The notes below the pieces were generated by a model that had not been told where the DNA came from, made no database searches, and saw only the letters and a list, made by a program, of their open reading frames with translations. From the NCBI GenBank assembly GCA_910577045.1, contig CAJTLB010000001.1, forward strand, positions 1 to 64,000: a stretch of 64,000 nucleotides of DNA. Direction: 5' to 3'. The DNA is from an uncultured Lachnospiraceae bacterium (lineage in GTDB: Bacteria > Bacillota > Clostridia > Lachnospirales > Lachnospiraceae). The position numbers were made by a program, and so were the translations under genes. Position 1 is the stretch's first letter; each line of letters begins with the position of its first letter. Below are positions 8,505-17,322 of the stretch, one piece after another.

Positions 8505-9935
8505 ATGAACGACAGATATCAAAGCCCATTGTCAGAACGTTATGCTAGTAAAGAGATGCAATATATTTTTTCCCCAGATATGAAATTCCGTACATGGAGG
8601 AAACTGTGGATTGCCCTTGCAGAGGTAGAACATGAGCTTGGTTTAAATATTACACAAGAGCAGATTGATGAGTTAAAGGAACATCAAGATGATATTAACT
8701 ATGATGTGGCAAAAGAAAGAGAGGCTATAGTCCGCCATGATGTAATGTCGCATGTTTACGCATATGGCGTGCAGTGCCCAAAAGCAAAAGGAATTATCCA
8801 TTTAGGTGCAACTTCCTGCTATGTAGGTGACAATACGGATATTATTGTGATGAAAGAGGCATTGTGCTTAGTCCGTAAAAAGTTATTAAATGTCATTAGT
8901 GAACTGGCAAAATTTGCAGAAAACTATAAAGCACTGCCTACGCTTGCTTTTACTCATTTCCAGCCAGCCCAGCCTACTACAGTAGGGAAGCGGGCAACAC
9001 TTTGGATACAAGAATTAATGTTAGATTTAGAAGATTTGGAACATATAATAGGCAGTTTAAAGCTATTGGGCTCAAAAGGAACCACTGGGACACAGGCTAG
9101 TTTTTTAGAGCTATTTGATGGGAACCAGGAGTTAATTGATAAAATTGACCCTATGATTGCAAAGAAGATGGGGTTTGAAAGCTGTTATCCAGTATCTGGG
9201 CAGACATATTCGAGGAAGGTAGATACAAGGGTGCTTAATGTGCTTGCGGGAATTGCAGCAAGTGCCCATAAGTTTTCAAACGATATCCGTTTGTTGCAAC
9301 ATTTAAAGGAAATAGAGGAGCCGTTTGAAAAAACGCAGATAGGCTCTTCTGCAATGGCATATAAAAGAAACCCTATGAGAAGCGAGAGGATTGCTTCCCT
9401 TGCTAGGTATGTAATCGTAGATGCCGTAAACCCGGCTATTACCTCTGCAACACAGTGGTTTGAAAGGACTTTGGATGATTCTGCAAATAAGAGGTTATCG
9501 ATACCAGAAGCTTTCTTGGCAATTGATGGCATTTTAGATTTATACTTAAATGTAGTGGATGGGCTTGTGGTATATCCAAAAGTAATTGAAAAACGGTTAA
9601 TGGCAGAACTTCCATTTATGGCTACGGAGAATATTATGATGGATGCGGTAAAAGCAGGCGGGGACAGGCAGGAACTCCATGAAAAAATCCGGGAACTTTC
9701 TATGGAAGCAGGAAGAAATGTAAAAGTAGAAGGAAAAGAAAATAATCTTTTAGAATTAATTGCTGCTGATCCAGCATTTAATTTAACATTAGAAGATTTA
9801 CAAAAAACAATGGAACCTGAAAAATATACAGGAAGGGCAAAGGAACAGACAGAAAACTTTTTAAAGGAAGTAGTAAACCCCGTATTAGAAGAAAATAAAG
9901 GGCTACTTGGTTTAAAAGCAGATATTAAAGTGTAA
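8505..9935 (+). CDS. purB: Adenylosuccinate lyase
   Basis: PurB releases fumarate from SAICAR and from adenylosuccinate. The fumarase/aspartase superfamily signature GSSAMAYKRNP starts at about residue 280, and the TSCYVGDNTD motif lies near residue 105. The 476-residue length fits the longer PurB form found in clostridia and eukaryotes rather than the roughly 430-residue Bacillus form. AAGGAG precedes the ATG. It is the last gene of purF-purB and ends at a terminator shared with the convergent LacI-kinase gene. Confidence 0.95.
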   Translation: MNDRYQSPLSERYASKEMQYIFSPDMKFRTWRKLWIALAEVEHELGLNITQEQIDELKEHQDDINYDVAKEREAIVRHDVMSHVYAYGVQCPKAKGIIHLGATSCYVGDNTDIIVMKEALCLVRKKLLNVISELAKFAENYKALPTLAFTHFQPAQPTTVGKRATLWIQELMLDLEDLEHIIGSLKLLGSKGTTGTQASFLELFDGNQELIDKIDPMIAKKMGFESCYPVSGQTYSRKVDTRVLNVLAGIAASAHKFSNDIRLLQHLKEIEEPFEKTQIGSSAMAYKRNPMRSERIASLARYVIVDAVNPAITSATQWFERTLDDSANKRLSIPEAFLAIDGILDLYLNVVDGLVVYPKVIEKRLMAELPFMATENIMMDAVKAGGDRQELHEKIRELSMEAGRNVKVEGKENNLLELIAADPAFNLTLEDLQKTMEPEKYTGRAKEQTENFLKEVVNPVLEENKGLLGLKADIKV

Positions 9936-9964
9936 TAGAAGGAAAATGCAGACAGAAAATTTTT

Positions 9965-10004
9965 AAAAGAGGGAAAACCAAAGGAGGATTTCCCCTCTTT
10001 TTTT
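9965..10004. terminator. Terminator between purB and the LacI-ribokinase gene
   Basis: AAAAGAGGGAAA (9965-9976) pairs with TTTCCC-C-TCTTTT (9989-10001, one bulged C), followed by more T. A/T tails on both sides make it usable by both convergent genes. Confidence 0.7.
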
Positions 10005-11892
10005 AATGCAATAAATTTACTTCTTTTTGCCTAATATAAGATTCTAAACTATTTCTATCAATTAAAGAAGGGACTACGCCTTCCCTAGAAATACAAAACC
10101 CTGCGGCGTAGGTCGCGATTTTTATAGCTTCTTTTAAGGTATAGCCGTAAAGTAAGTAAGATGCAAGTGCACTAATAAAAGCATCGCTGGCCCCTGTGCT
10201 GTCTACGGAAATAAAAGGGACAGCAGGGAAATATTCTTCCCATTCTTTTGTTTTTACATAACATCCCCGTTCCCCCAAAGTAATAATTACAGTTTTAATT
10301 CCATGCTCCATAAGGGATTTGGCACGTTCTTCCATAGAAGTTTTATTAGGGCATAATACATTTAATTCGTCTTCATTTGGAATAATAATATCAACATTGG
10401 AAAGCAGTTCACTAGGGAAATAACTGCAAGCGGAAGGCTTCAATATCGTTTTTACTTGGTACTTATGGGCTATTTTGCAGGCTTCTTGGACTGTTTCCAC
10501 TGGTATTTCTGATTGGATTAGGCAATATCCCGTATTTTCAAATAAATGTTCCTTTTCACGGATGTCTTCGGGTGTAAATATGTTGTTTGCACCAGCTAAA
10601 ATAGAAATCATAGAATGTCCGCCTGATTCTACAAAGATATAAGCTTTTCCAGTATCTAAATGAAAACAGCGTTTAATGCCATAGGTATCTACCCCATATT
10701 CTTGAAGTGCCCGGTATATATTGTCAGAATCTAGATCAGAACCGACATTGCCAATTAAAGCAACATGTTGTCCAAGTTTAGAAGCACCGATTGCTTGGTT
10801 AATGCCTTTCCCCCCGGGATAAACAGAGGAAGTAGAGGTGCTTACGGTTTTTCCTGTGTCTGGGAGCTGGGAAACATGTAGGTAGGTATCCATATTAATA
10901 CTGCCTACTACAACAATTTTTGGTGTATTAAGGTTAAATGGCATACCAATACTAGATTCATTATCTAGTTGAAATGCTTGGGAAAAAGAAGGAAGGTGTT
11001 TGGAAGATTTTTCAATACAACTAATTAATTTTTGGCAGAGGTATGTACCAAATTCGGTATTGGATACCGTATAGGTAGAAAGTTCTGGGATAGTAGGGGC
11101 TTCTAAGGTATCATTTTTTAAGGAAATTAGAGAAAAATCCTCTGGTATCCGGTAATGGAGCGTATTCATTAGTTGATAAAATTCTAATGCTTTTAAGTAG
11201 TGGGAAGAGATAATGCCACTAATTTGATGGGTATTTATCTTATAAATTAATGTTTCATCTAATTTATGAAAGATAAGGCTTTCATCTAGTTTTAGGTAGT
11301 TGTCAAATAAACATTCTTTGTAGCCTGATAAAAAAGCATGGATTCTTCTTCCCTCGGTTAATAGGCAGGCAATATTAGTATGTTTACGGGAAATAAGTTC
11401 TTTTGTAATCTGATAGCCTAGCGATTGGTAAGGGAGTTGTAAAGAATTGGCCCCACCAAAAGGCCCAATGGTAAGAAAAGGAATTTCTTTTTCTTGTATA
11501 TGGCAAGAAAGAGATAGGCTTTGTTCATTGGCTGGTTCCCAGATAATCCCATCTACATGGTTTTTGCAAAGGGCAGTAATATTTTTAAGTTCTTGTTCTA
11601 AGCTAGAACAGCTATTACAAAGAATAGTGCTATATCCGTTAGCTTGTGCCGTTTTTATAATACCATCTAAAGTGGAATCAAAGGAAATAGAAGAACGGAG
11701 TAAGATGCCTAATACCCATGTTTTTTGGGTGGGGACAGAGGCAGAAGCATAAGGAGTATAATGATACTCTTTTACAATTTTTAATACGCGTTCCCTAGTT
11801 TCACTACTAATACTACTATCTTTTTGGTTCATTATTTTAGAGACAGTGGAAGTAGAGACTCCTGCTAATTTTGCAATTTCTTTGATATTCAT
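10003..11892 (-). CDS. LacI-family regulator fused to a ribokinase (PfkB) domain
   Basis: The 629-residue protein combines a LacI helix-turn-helix (residues 1-48, KEIAKLAGVSTSTVSKIMN), a periplasmic-binding-like effector domain (about 58-315) and a complete PfkB sugar-kinase domain (about 324-625). The kinase part shows GGKGINQA at 360 and the catalytic aspartate D570 in DSTGASDAF, where the usual GAGD reads GASD. It is divergent from a stand-alone ribokinase/nucleoside hydrolase operon and has its own promoter (11933-11961). I infer that it represses that operon and that the kinase domain either phosphorylates the inducing sugar (probably ribose) or acts as a second sensor. AGAGGA precedes ATG 11892. 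Confidence 0.88.
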   Translation of the reverse strand: MNIKEIAKLAGVSTSTVSKIMNQKDSSISSETRERVLKIVKEYHYTPYASASVPTQKTWVLGILLRSSISFDSTLDGIIKTAQANGYSTILCNSCSSLEQELKNITALCKNHVDGIIWEPANEQSLSLSCHIQEKEIPFLTIGPFGGANSLQLPYQSLGYQITKELISRKHTNIACLLTEGRRIHAFLSGYKECLFDNYLKLDESLIFHKLDETLIYKINTHQISGIISSHYLKALEFYQLMNTLHYRIPEDFSLISLKNDTLEAPTIPELSTYTVSNTEFGTYLCQKLISCIEKSSKHLPSFSQAFQLDNESSIGMPFNLNTPKIVVVGSINMDTYLHVSQLPDTGKTVSTSTSSVYPGGKGINQAIGASKLGQHVALIGNVGSDLDSDNIYRALQEYGVDTYGIKRCFHLDTGKAYIFVESGGHSMISILAGANNIFTPEDIREKEHLFENTGYCLIQSEIPVETVQEACKIAHKYQVKTILKPSACSYFPSELLSNVDIIIPNEDELNVLCPNKTSMEERAKSLMEHGIKTVIITLGERGCYVKTKEWEEYFPAVPFISVDSTGASDAFISALASYLLYGYTLKEAIKIATYAAGFCISREGVVPSLIDRNSLESYIRQKEVNLLH

Positions 11893-11932
11893 AATGTCCT
11901 CTCAAATTGTATGATTTATTTATTCTTTCTCC

Positions 11933-11961
11933 ATAATAATGAAATTGTAAATAAATGTCAA
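11933..11961 (-). promoter_or_regulatory. Promoter of the LacI-ribokinase gene
   Basis: On the minus strand TTGACA (11961-11956) and TATTAT (11938-11933) are 17 bases apart, 41 bases before the start codon. It is back to back with the ribokinase operon promoter about 80 bp away. Confidence 0.7.
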
Positions 11962-12042
11962 TCCCCCGCTTCTTATAATTGTGCAATATTAATAAAAATA
12001 TAATAAATAACTTGTGAAAACAGACGAATTACACAAATGATA

Positions 12043-12071
12043 TTGACGAAACTATAGATAAGTGATACAAT
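12043..12071 (+). promoter_or_regulatory. Promoter of the ribokinase-nucleoside hydrolase operon
   Basis: TTGACG (12043-12048) and TACAAT (12066-12071) are 17 bases apart. The predicted start of transcription is near 12078, just before the candidate operator at 12086-12099. Confidence 0.7.
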
Positions 12072-12085
12072 CTAAACAAGAAAAC

Positions 12086-12099
12086 AGTTTCGGAAAACT
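12086..12099. promoter_or_regulatory. Candidate LacI-type operator
   Basis: AGTTT-CGGA-AAACT has perfect 5-bp inverted arms and sits immediately after the predicted transcription start, a position where a bound LacI protein would block transcription. Assignment to the divergent LacI-kinase is inferred from position only. Confidence 0.4.
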
Positions 12100-12118
12100 A
12101 TTTCGCTAGGAGGTAGAG

Positions 12119-13009
12119 ATGAAAGTACTAAATTTCGGATCACTTAATATTGACTATACGTACCATGTTAGTCATTTTGTACAAAAAGGAGAAACATTAT
12201 TATCAGATATGTCCTATGTGTATAGTGGGGGCAAAGGATTAAACCAGTCAATTGCCTTAAAAAGGGCAGGAGTCGATGTGTTTCATGCAGGGGCTGTTGG
12301 GACAGACGGGAATTTATTGGTGGAACTATTAAAAGATTCTGGCGTAGATACCAGATTTATTAAAATATTCCCGAATATCCGTACAGGAAATGCAATTATC
12401 CAAAATGATAGCCAGGGAGATAATTGTATTATTGTATATGGCGGTGCGAACCAGGCAATTACAAAAGAGATGGCAGATGAGGTACTGCAAGAATTTGGCG
12501 CTGGGGATTTTTTAATATTGCAAAATGAAATTAGTGAAATCCCATATATTGTAGAACAGGCACATAAAAAAGGTATGACAATTGTATTAAACCCATCGCC
12601 AATTAATGAAAATATTTTCCGCATTAATTTAGATTTTATTGATTGTTTTATATTAAATGAAGGAGAAGCGAAAGCATTAGTATCTTTAAAGGAAAATGAA
12701 GAGGTATTATTAGAACAGTTAAGGAAAAAATTTCCATGTGCAGAAATTATTTTAACACTTGGGGAAAAAGGATCGGTTTATGCAGGAAAAGAAGGTGTAA
12801 TTAAACAGGAGGCATATAAAATCCATGCAGTAGATACAACAGCGGCAGGAGATACCTTTACAGGATATTTTTTGGCAGGAAGGTTACAAGGAATGGATGT
12901 AAAAGATGCTTTAGATATAGCTTCAAGGGCATCAGCAGTTGCAGTATCCAGGAAAGGGGCAGCTCCGTCTATACCAGTGAGAGAGGAGATTTTTGGAGGT
13001 GGAGTCTGA
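12119..13009 (+). CDS. rbsK: Ribokinase (PfkB family)
   Basis: This 296-residue PfkB kinase has the N-terminal GGKGLNQS motif (residues 37-44) and the C-terminal anion-hole/catalytic motif AAGDTF with D245. The first glycine of the usual GAGD is alanine here. It most likely phosphorylates ribose released by the nucleoside hydrolase encoded two genes downstream, feeding the pentose-phosphate pathway. AGGAGG lies 6 bases before ATG 12119. It is first in an operon with a GNAT acetyltransferase, nucleoside hydrolase and DcuC-type transporter, divergent from a regulator carrying a homologous kinase domain. Sugar specificity is inferred from context. Confidence 0.85.
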   Translation: MKVLNFGSLNIDYTYHVSHFVQKGETLLSDMSYVYSGGKGLNQSIALKRAGVDVFHAGAVGTDGNLLVELLKDSGVDTRFIKIFPNIRTGNAIIQNDSQGDNCIIVYGGANQAITKEMADEVLQEFGAGDFLILQNEISEIPYIVEQAHKKGMTIVLNPSPINENIFRINLDFIDCFILNEGEAKALVSLKENEEVLLEQLRKKFPCAEIILTLGEKGSVYAGKEGVIKQEAYKIHAVDTTAAGDTFTGYFLAGRLQGMDVKDALDIASRASAVAVSRKGAAPSIPVREEIFGGGV

Positions 13010-13460
13010 TAATCCAAAAGAGGGAAAAGAAAGGCTTAGGATAGAACAAAATGGAGTGACGCCAGAAATTTATAGGGTGGTAAGAAAAAGCGTAGGAATG
13101 CCAGAATATAAAAAAGAAGATGTAGAGGCGGCACTGGCGCATACTTTATTTTCCGTTGTAATTTGGGAAGGAAAACGTCCAGTTGGCATAGGCCGGGTAA
13201 TAGGAGATGGCAGGGTAGCATTTTTTATTAAAGACGTGGCAACTGTGCCTGATAGGCAGGGAAAAGGCATAGGAAGCATGGTTATGGAACAATTAATGGC
13301 ATATATCCGGGATGTAGGTGCAGAAAACGCATATGTTGGGCTTATGGCTTTAAAAGGTAAAGAGAATTTTTATAGAAAATTTGGGTTCCATGTAAGGCCC
13401 TTTAAAAATGAAGGAAGCGGAATGACCCAGTATCTAAATGATCCTAGTAATTTAGTGTAA
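12993..13460 (+). CDS. GNAT family N-acetyltransferase
   Basis: The roughly 155-residue protein has the acetyl-CoA-binding signature VATVPDRQGKGIGSMVM (motif A, R/QxxGxG/A) and a C-terminal FYRKFGFHVRP segment typical of GNAT enzymes. The substrate is unknown. The start is uncertain: TTG 12993 and GTG 12999 both overlap the end of rbsK, with AGGAG at 12984-12988 just upstream, which suggests translational coupling; no ATG occurs until 13049, inside the fold. Its presence in a nucleoside-salvage operon is unexplained. Confidence 0.8.
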   Translation: MEVESDNPKEGKERLRIEQNGVTPEIYRVVRKSVGMPEYKKEDVEAALAHTLFSVVIWEGKRPVGIGRVIGDGRVAFFIKDVATVPDRQGKGIGSMVMEQLMAYIRDVGAENAYVGLMALKGKENFYRKFGFHVRPFKNEGSGMTQYLNDPSNLV

Positions 13461-13493
13461 TAATAAAAAAGAACAAAAAAGGAGGAAATTATT

Positions 13494-14414
13494 ATGATAA
13501 AGAGACCAGTTATTATTGATACCGACCCAGGGATTGATGATGCTTTAGCAATTGCAATCGCCTTATTTTCAGAGGAACTGGATGTAAAATTAATTACAAC
13601 AGTAGCTGGAAATGTATCCCTTGCACATGTAACAGATAATATGTTAAAGCTGTTGCAGTTCTGGGGAAAAGATATTCCAGTGGCAGCAGGGGCAGCAAAA
13701 CCATTAATTGAGCCTTTAGTAGATGCATCAAATGTCCATGGGGTTACAGGAATGGAAGGGTATGAGTTCCCGGAGCCAAAAAGAGAATTGTTAGTAAAAG
13801 AACATGCAGTAAATGCAATGTACCGGGTAATTATGGAAAGCGAAGAGCCTATTACATTGGTCCCAATTGCGCCATTAACCAATATTGCATTGTTATTTAG
13901 TATGTATCCAGAGGTAAAAGGGAAGATTAAGGAAGTGGTATTAATGGGCGGTTCGGCAAGCAGGGGGAATAAGGGCGTTATGTCAGAGTTTAATGTAGCA
14001 ACCGATCCAGAAGCAGCTAAAATTGTGTTTGACAGTGGAGTGCCAATGGTTATGGCAGGGCTTGATGTAGGCTGGAAGGCTTTGGTATATCCAGAAGATA
14101 GTGAAAAAATGCTAGGAATGGGAAAAACTGGGGAGATGGCATATTGCTTATTTAAAAAATACCGTGGAGGATCTTTTAGTACGGGACTTAAGATGTATGA
14201 CAGCTGTGCGATTGCTTATTTACTCTGCCCAGAATTATTTACAGTAGAAGATACGTATGTTGCTATTGAACTTGCTGGCAGTATGACACGGGGCTGTACA
14301 TTAGTAGACTTAAAACATTATTTAAAGCAAGATGCAAATGTAAAGGTTTGCCTTGATATTGATGGGGAGAAGTTTAGGAAGTGGTTTTTGGAAGCAGTAA
14401 GTAGATGTATCTAA
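13494..14414 (+). CDS. Inosine/uridine-preferring nucleoside hydrolase family
   Basis: The 306-residue enzyme splits ribonucleosides into base and ribose. The calcium/ribose-binding motif DTDPGIDDA is at residues 9-17. Later family landmarks include VLMGG, EFNVATDPEAA and a C-terminal calcium-ligand segment that reads MYDSCAIA (Y235-D236), where many relatives have HD; loss of that histidine could change leaving-group activation or base preference. GGAGG precedes the ATG. Ribokinase and a transporter in the same operon support a nucleoside scavenging role: import, hydrolysis, then ribose phosphorylation. Confidence 0.9.
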   Translation: MIKRPVIIDTDPGIDDALAIAIALFSEELDVKLITTVAGNVSLAHVTDNMLKLLQFWGKDIPVAAGAAKPLIEPLVDASNVHGVTGMEGYEFPEPKRELLVKEHAVNAMYRVIMESEEPITLVPIAPLTNIALLFSMYPEVKGKIKEVVLMGGSASRGNKGVMSEFNVATDPEAAKIVFDSGVPMVMAGLDVGWKALVYPEDSEKMLGMGKTGEMAYCLFKKYRGGSFSTGLKMYDSCAIAYLLCPELFTVEDTYVAIELAGSMTRGCTLVDLKHYLKQDANVKVCLDIDGEKFRKWFLEAVSRCI

Positions 14415-14447
14415 TAACATAACAAGAGAGAAAGGTGGGAAATAAGT

Positions 14448-15857
14448 ATGATTTTTATGTATGTAGCAGCAATATTGGCAGTAGCTGTTGTAATCTTTAT
14501 GTTAATAAAGAAAATGGATATTAAAATTTCCTTGTTTTTTATGGGAATCCTTTTAATGTATATTGCCATTATCAGTGGCAGGGAAATTGCATTTAGAGGC
14601 TTTACGTCAACAGGCATTGTTTGGCTGGATCCATTAAAGGCAGTAGCCGATCAATTCAAATCGACCATTGCGTCATCTGGGTTTATTATTTTAATGCTAG
14701 GTGGTTATTCTGCTTATATGACAAAAATACAGGCGAATGATATTACAGTAAGGGCATTAATTAAACCAATAGCTGGAATTAAGTCAGTATATATTTTAGT
14801 TCCATTAGTATTTTTAGTAGGGAATATTTTATCGCTGGTAGTTCCAAGTGCGTCCAATTTAGCAATTATTTTACTTGCAACATTGTACCCAATTATGTTA
14901 AAGGTAGGCATGAACCCACTTACGGCAGGGGCAGTAATTGCCACAACAGCAACTGTTATGCCAACCCCTCTTGGCAGTGACAATGTGGCAATTGCAGCAG
15001 AACTTGCCCAGACACCAGCATTTTTAGGCTTGACAGCAAGTGATTATGTATTTAAGTACCATGCAGTTGTTTCTGTGCCAACCTTGTTAGTAATGGCATT
15101 GACACATTATTTTTGGCAGAAACATGAAGATAAGAAAGCGGGGTATACACAGGCAGTTTCTCAGGAAGTAGAAGAAAAAGAGGAAGTTTCAGGCGGAAAA
15201 TTATTCCATGCCGTATATACGATTTTACCACTTCTTCCAATCCTTCTTTTAATAGGGGTATTTATTATCCAAAGTATTACAGGGATTAGTATTGCGTTAA
15301 GCGTAGAAGTAGCGGTATTGTTTTCCTTTGTAGTTGCAATTATCTGTGAAATTGTAAGGAAGAAGAGTGTAAAAGAAACGTTAGGCACTACAGAAGCCTT
15401 TTTTACAGGTATGGGCGGTGCAATGCCAATTGTAGCACTTTTAGTAGCAGGGACTATCTTTGTAGTAGGGCTTCAGTCAATCGGAATTATTGAGGCACTC
15501 CAAAATGCAATGACAGGCATTAGTGGAAATAATATGGGATTTGTACTTCCATTAATTATGATATTGCTAACTGCCTTAATCGTTATTTTAAGTGGAAGCG
15601 GGACAGCGTTATTCTTTGCTATGGTTCCACTTATGGTTCCACTTGCAGAAGTGGCAGGAATTAGTGTTTTAGCTTTATCTGTACCAATGGGGTTAGCAGG
15701 AAACTTATTAAGGGCAGTATCACCTGTTTCAGCAGTTGTTATGATAGTGGCAGGGACAATTAAAGAGGCACCCCTTCGGATTGTCCGCCGTACTGCAGTC
15801 CCAATGATTACAGGAGTAGTCTTTATGTTCTTATTGTCTATGGTTCTGTTTTTATAA
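14448..15857 (+). CDS. DcuC-like anion transporter, probable nucleoside-linked importer
   Basis: The 469-residue membrane protein has about 12 hydrophobic segments and the two-half layout of the DcuC/C4-dicarboxylate and related ion-transporter superfamily, with hairpin-like motifs such as VVPSASNLAIIL, ATVMPTPLGSDN and LSGSGTALFF. A cytoplasmic loop near residues 225-245 is strongly acidic. Although family names suggest C4-dicarboxylates, its place as last gene of a nucleoside hydrolase-ribokinase operon points to a nucleoside, nucleobase or ribose substrate. This is inference from context. A strong terminator follows. Confidence 0.78.
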   Translation: MIFMYVAAILAVAVVIFMLIKKMDIKISLFFMGILLMYIAIISGREIAFRGFTSTGIVWLDPLKAVADQFKSTIASSGFIILMLGGYSAYMTKIQANDITVRALIKPIAGIKSVYILVPLVFLVGNILSLVVPSASNLAIILLATLYPIMLKVGMNPLTAGAVIATTATVMPTPLGSDNVAIAAELAQTPAFLGLTASDYVFKYHAVVSVPTLLVMALTHYFWQKHEDKKAGYTQAVSQEVEEKEEVSGGKLFHAVYTILPLLPILLLIGVFIIQSITGISIALSVEVAVLFSFVVAIICEIVRKKSVKETLGTTEAFFTGMGGAMPIVALLVAGTIFVVGLQSIGIIEALQNAMTGISGNNMGFVLPLIMILLTALIVILSGSGTALFFAMVPLMVPLAEVAGISVLALSVPMGLAGNLLRAVSPVSAVVMIVAGTIKEAPLRIVRRTAVPMITGVVFMFLLSMVLFL

Positions 15858-15911
15858 GAATTTGTTAAACGATTTTTGTGCCTTGTAAAATATTAGGGTT
15901 TATAAAATAAG

Positions 15912-15951
15912 AAATCTGGTATAGAAAGAGACCATTCTATACCAGATTTTT
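15912..15951 (+). terminator. Terminator of the nucleoside operon
   Basis: AAATCTGGTATAGAA (15912-15926) and TTCTATACCAGATTT (15935-15949) form a perfect 15-bp stem with an 8-base loop, followed by TTT. Confidence 0.9.
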
Positions 15952-16077
15952 TATGTACATGGAAGTTTTTTCTTAAAATAATAGTAGGGTATATTTTTTA
16001 AAGAATATTTAGGAAAGCCTGGTAGAAAAAATAAATATTTTAGTTATAATGAAAGTAGTAAACAAGGAGGTGCGACA

Positions 16078-16452
16078 ATGAAGGAGATTAGAAGGATTGC
16101 AAGGAACAAAATAGTGCAGGTAAATGCTTATTTAGAACAAAAGGGAAAGAAAAGATATTTTGCTGCTTATCCAGAGTGGAAAGAACTTTGTTTTCACCAA
16201 GATGAGGTTTGCCAAATTGAAGGGAAAAAGAAAAATCAATTTTATTCCCAAATTGTTTTTCTTTATACTGCCTTTTATGTAGATAACCGTTTAATTGGTT
16301 ATTTATGTGGTGATAGAAATGTGGATAGGCGTCTTTTGGGGATAGTGGAATTATTTTTGCCAGAAAGGAAATTAGGGCCGATTTTTATTATCTTATGCCT
16401 TAAAAGACTGTGGATATGGAGTAGTGTTTGCAAGTGTTCCAATGATCTTTAA
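16078..16452 (+). pseudogene. Frameshifted N-terminal fragment, probably of the AAA+ ATPase that follows
   Basis: An excellent ribosome site (GGAGG, 9 bases upstream) opens a 124-residue frame that I do not recognise. The last 30 residues look out of frame: another frame from about 16410 continues with a hydrophobic, protein-like stretch (VFASVPMIFKKK, LIVREALLYSCGICLYNI) up to about 16550. The piece is therefore probably broken. A TATAAT lies at 16045-16050 without a clear -35. Its position directly before AAA+ remnants suggests it is the N-terminal part of that gene, but this is inference. Confidence 0.45.
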
Positions 16453-16552
16453 AAAGAAACAAGATGGGATGGCTATGATAAGGTTAATTGTAAGAGAAGC
16501 TTTATTGTACTCTTGTGGAATTTGCCTATATAATATTACAAATGAAAATTAA

Positions 16553-17154
16553 AAAATCAGAGATAACAGTAAAAGAATTTTTGCAACAAGTAAAGAGTAT
16601 AATAGCAATGATACTGGGGAAATACTTCCACCTGTGCAAACAAGGGGCAGGATAGAGCCATGGCATCCAAATTGCTCTTTAGATAATTTGGTACTTCCAG
16701 AAGAGACAAAAAGAAAAATAGAAGAAGCCTGCCTGCGTATTTGGCATAGTTACCAAGTATATAACCAATGGAATATGGAAAGTAAGTTTGCTTATGGAAA
16801 AGCAGTATCTATTTTATTATCTGGGCCGCCAGGGACAGGAAAGACAATGGCGATAAGAAGGATGCAAATTGTAATTTCTTTCCATCTCCCAGATAAAAAA
16901 GAGAGGCATATGCTCTGGGAAAGGTGTTTCCCAGAGGAAACTTCAAAAGAAGGAATTGATTTTATTTGGCAGAACAGTTTGAGCTTAATGGAAGCGAAAT
17001 AAAGAATATTGTTTTAACAGCGGCCTTTTTAGCAGCAGAAGAAGGGAAACCAGTTTGTATGAAACATATTATTAATGGAATAAAAAGTGAGTATAGAAAA
17101 ATAGAAAAGCCGATTATTATAGGAGAATTTGGAAAATACGCATATTTATTGTAA
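16553..17154 (+). pseudogene. Remnant of an AAA+ ATPase (phage-tail/eCIS-type)
   Basis: The frame contains a full Walker A (GPPGTGKTMA, near 16830) preceded by a segment of the LDNLVLPEETKRKIEEAC type, but Walker B and sensor regions are absent: the sequence jumps directly to the late AAA part (HLPDKKERHMLWERCFPEE). A second break near 16970 shifts frame; the continuation LNGSEIKNIVLTAAFLAAEEG is the C-terminal lid. So there is an internal deletion of roughly 100 codons plus a frameshift. AAA+ proteins with this lid accompany extracellular contractile injection systems; that identity is supported by the tail-tube relic at 20.7 kb. It cannot make a working ATPase. Confidence 0.72.
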
Positions 17155-17193
17155 TAATATAGATAAAAAATATGTAAAATGGCGAATTCTGTC

Positions 17194-17241
17194 GAATCTT
17201 TAGCAAATCTTTAAAGTAATTGGTAGATTTTTTGATATAAT
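17194..17241 (+). promoter_or_regulatory. Response-regulator repeat and -10 box before the phosphatase pseudogene
   Basis: Two 11-bp direct repeats, GAATCTTTAGC (17194-17204) and AAATCTTTAAA (17205-17215), are followed after exactly 20 bases by TATAAT (17236-17241) with no good -35. Contiguous 11-bp repeats just upstream of a -10 are typical of OmpR/PhoB-type activators. The same arrangement occurs at 20164-20211. Confidence 0.7.
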
Positions 17242-17322
17242 GGTGTTTATAGTATGAGGAAATTCATAATAGCCTGTTAGTAAAAGAAATTAATATGTAA
17301 AACGAAAGGAAGAAAGAAAAAC

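Noticed and set aside
13370..13882. 170-residue minus-strand frame
   Set aside because: It is the complement of the nucleoside hydrolase gene, with no ribosome site and no recognisable fold.
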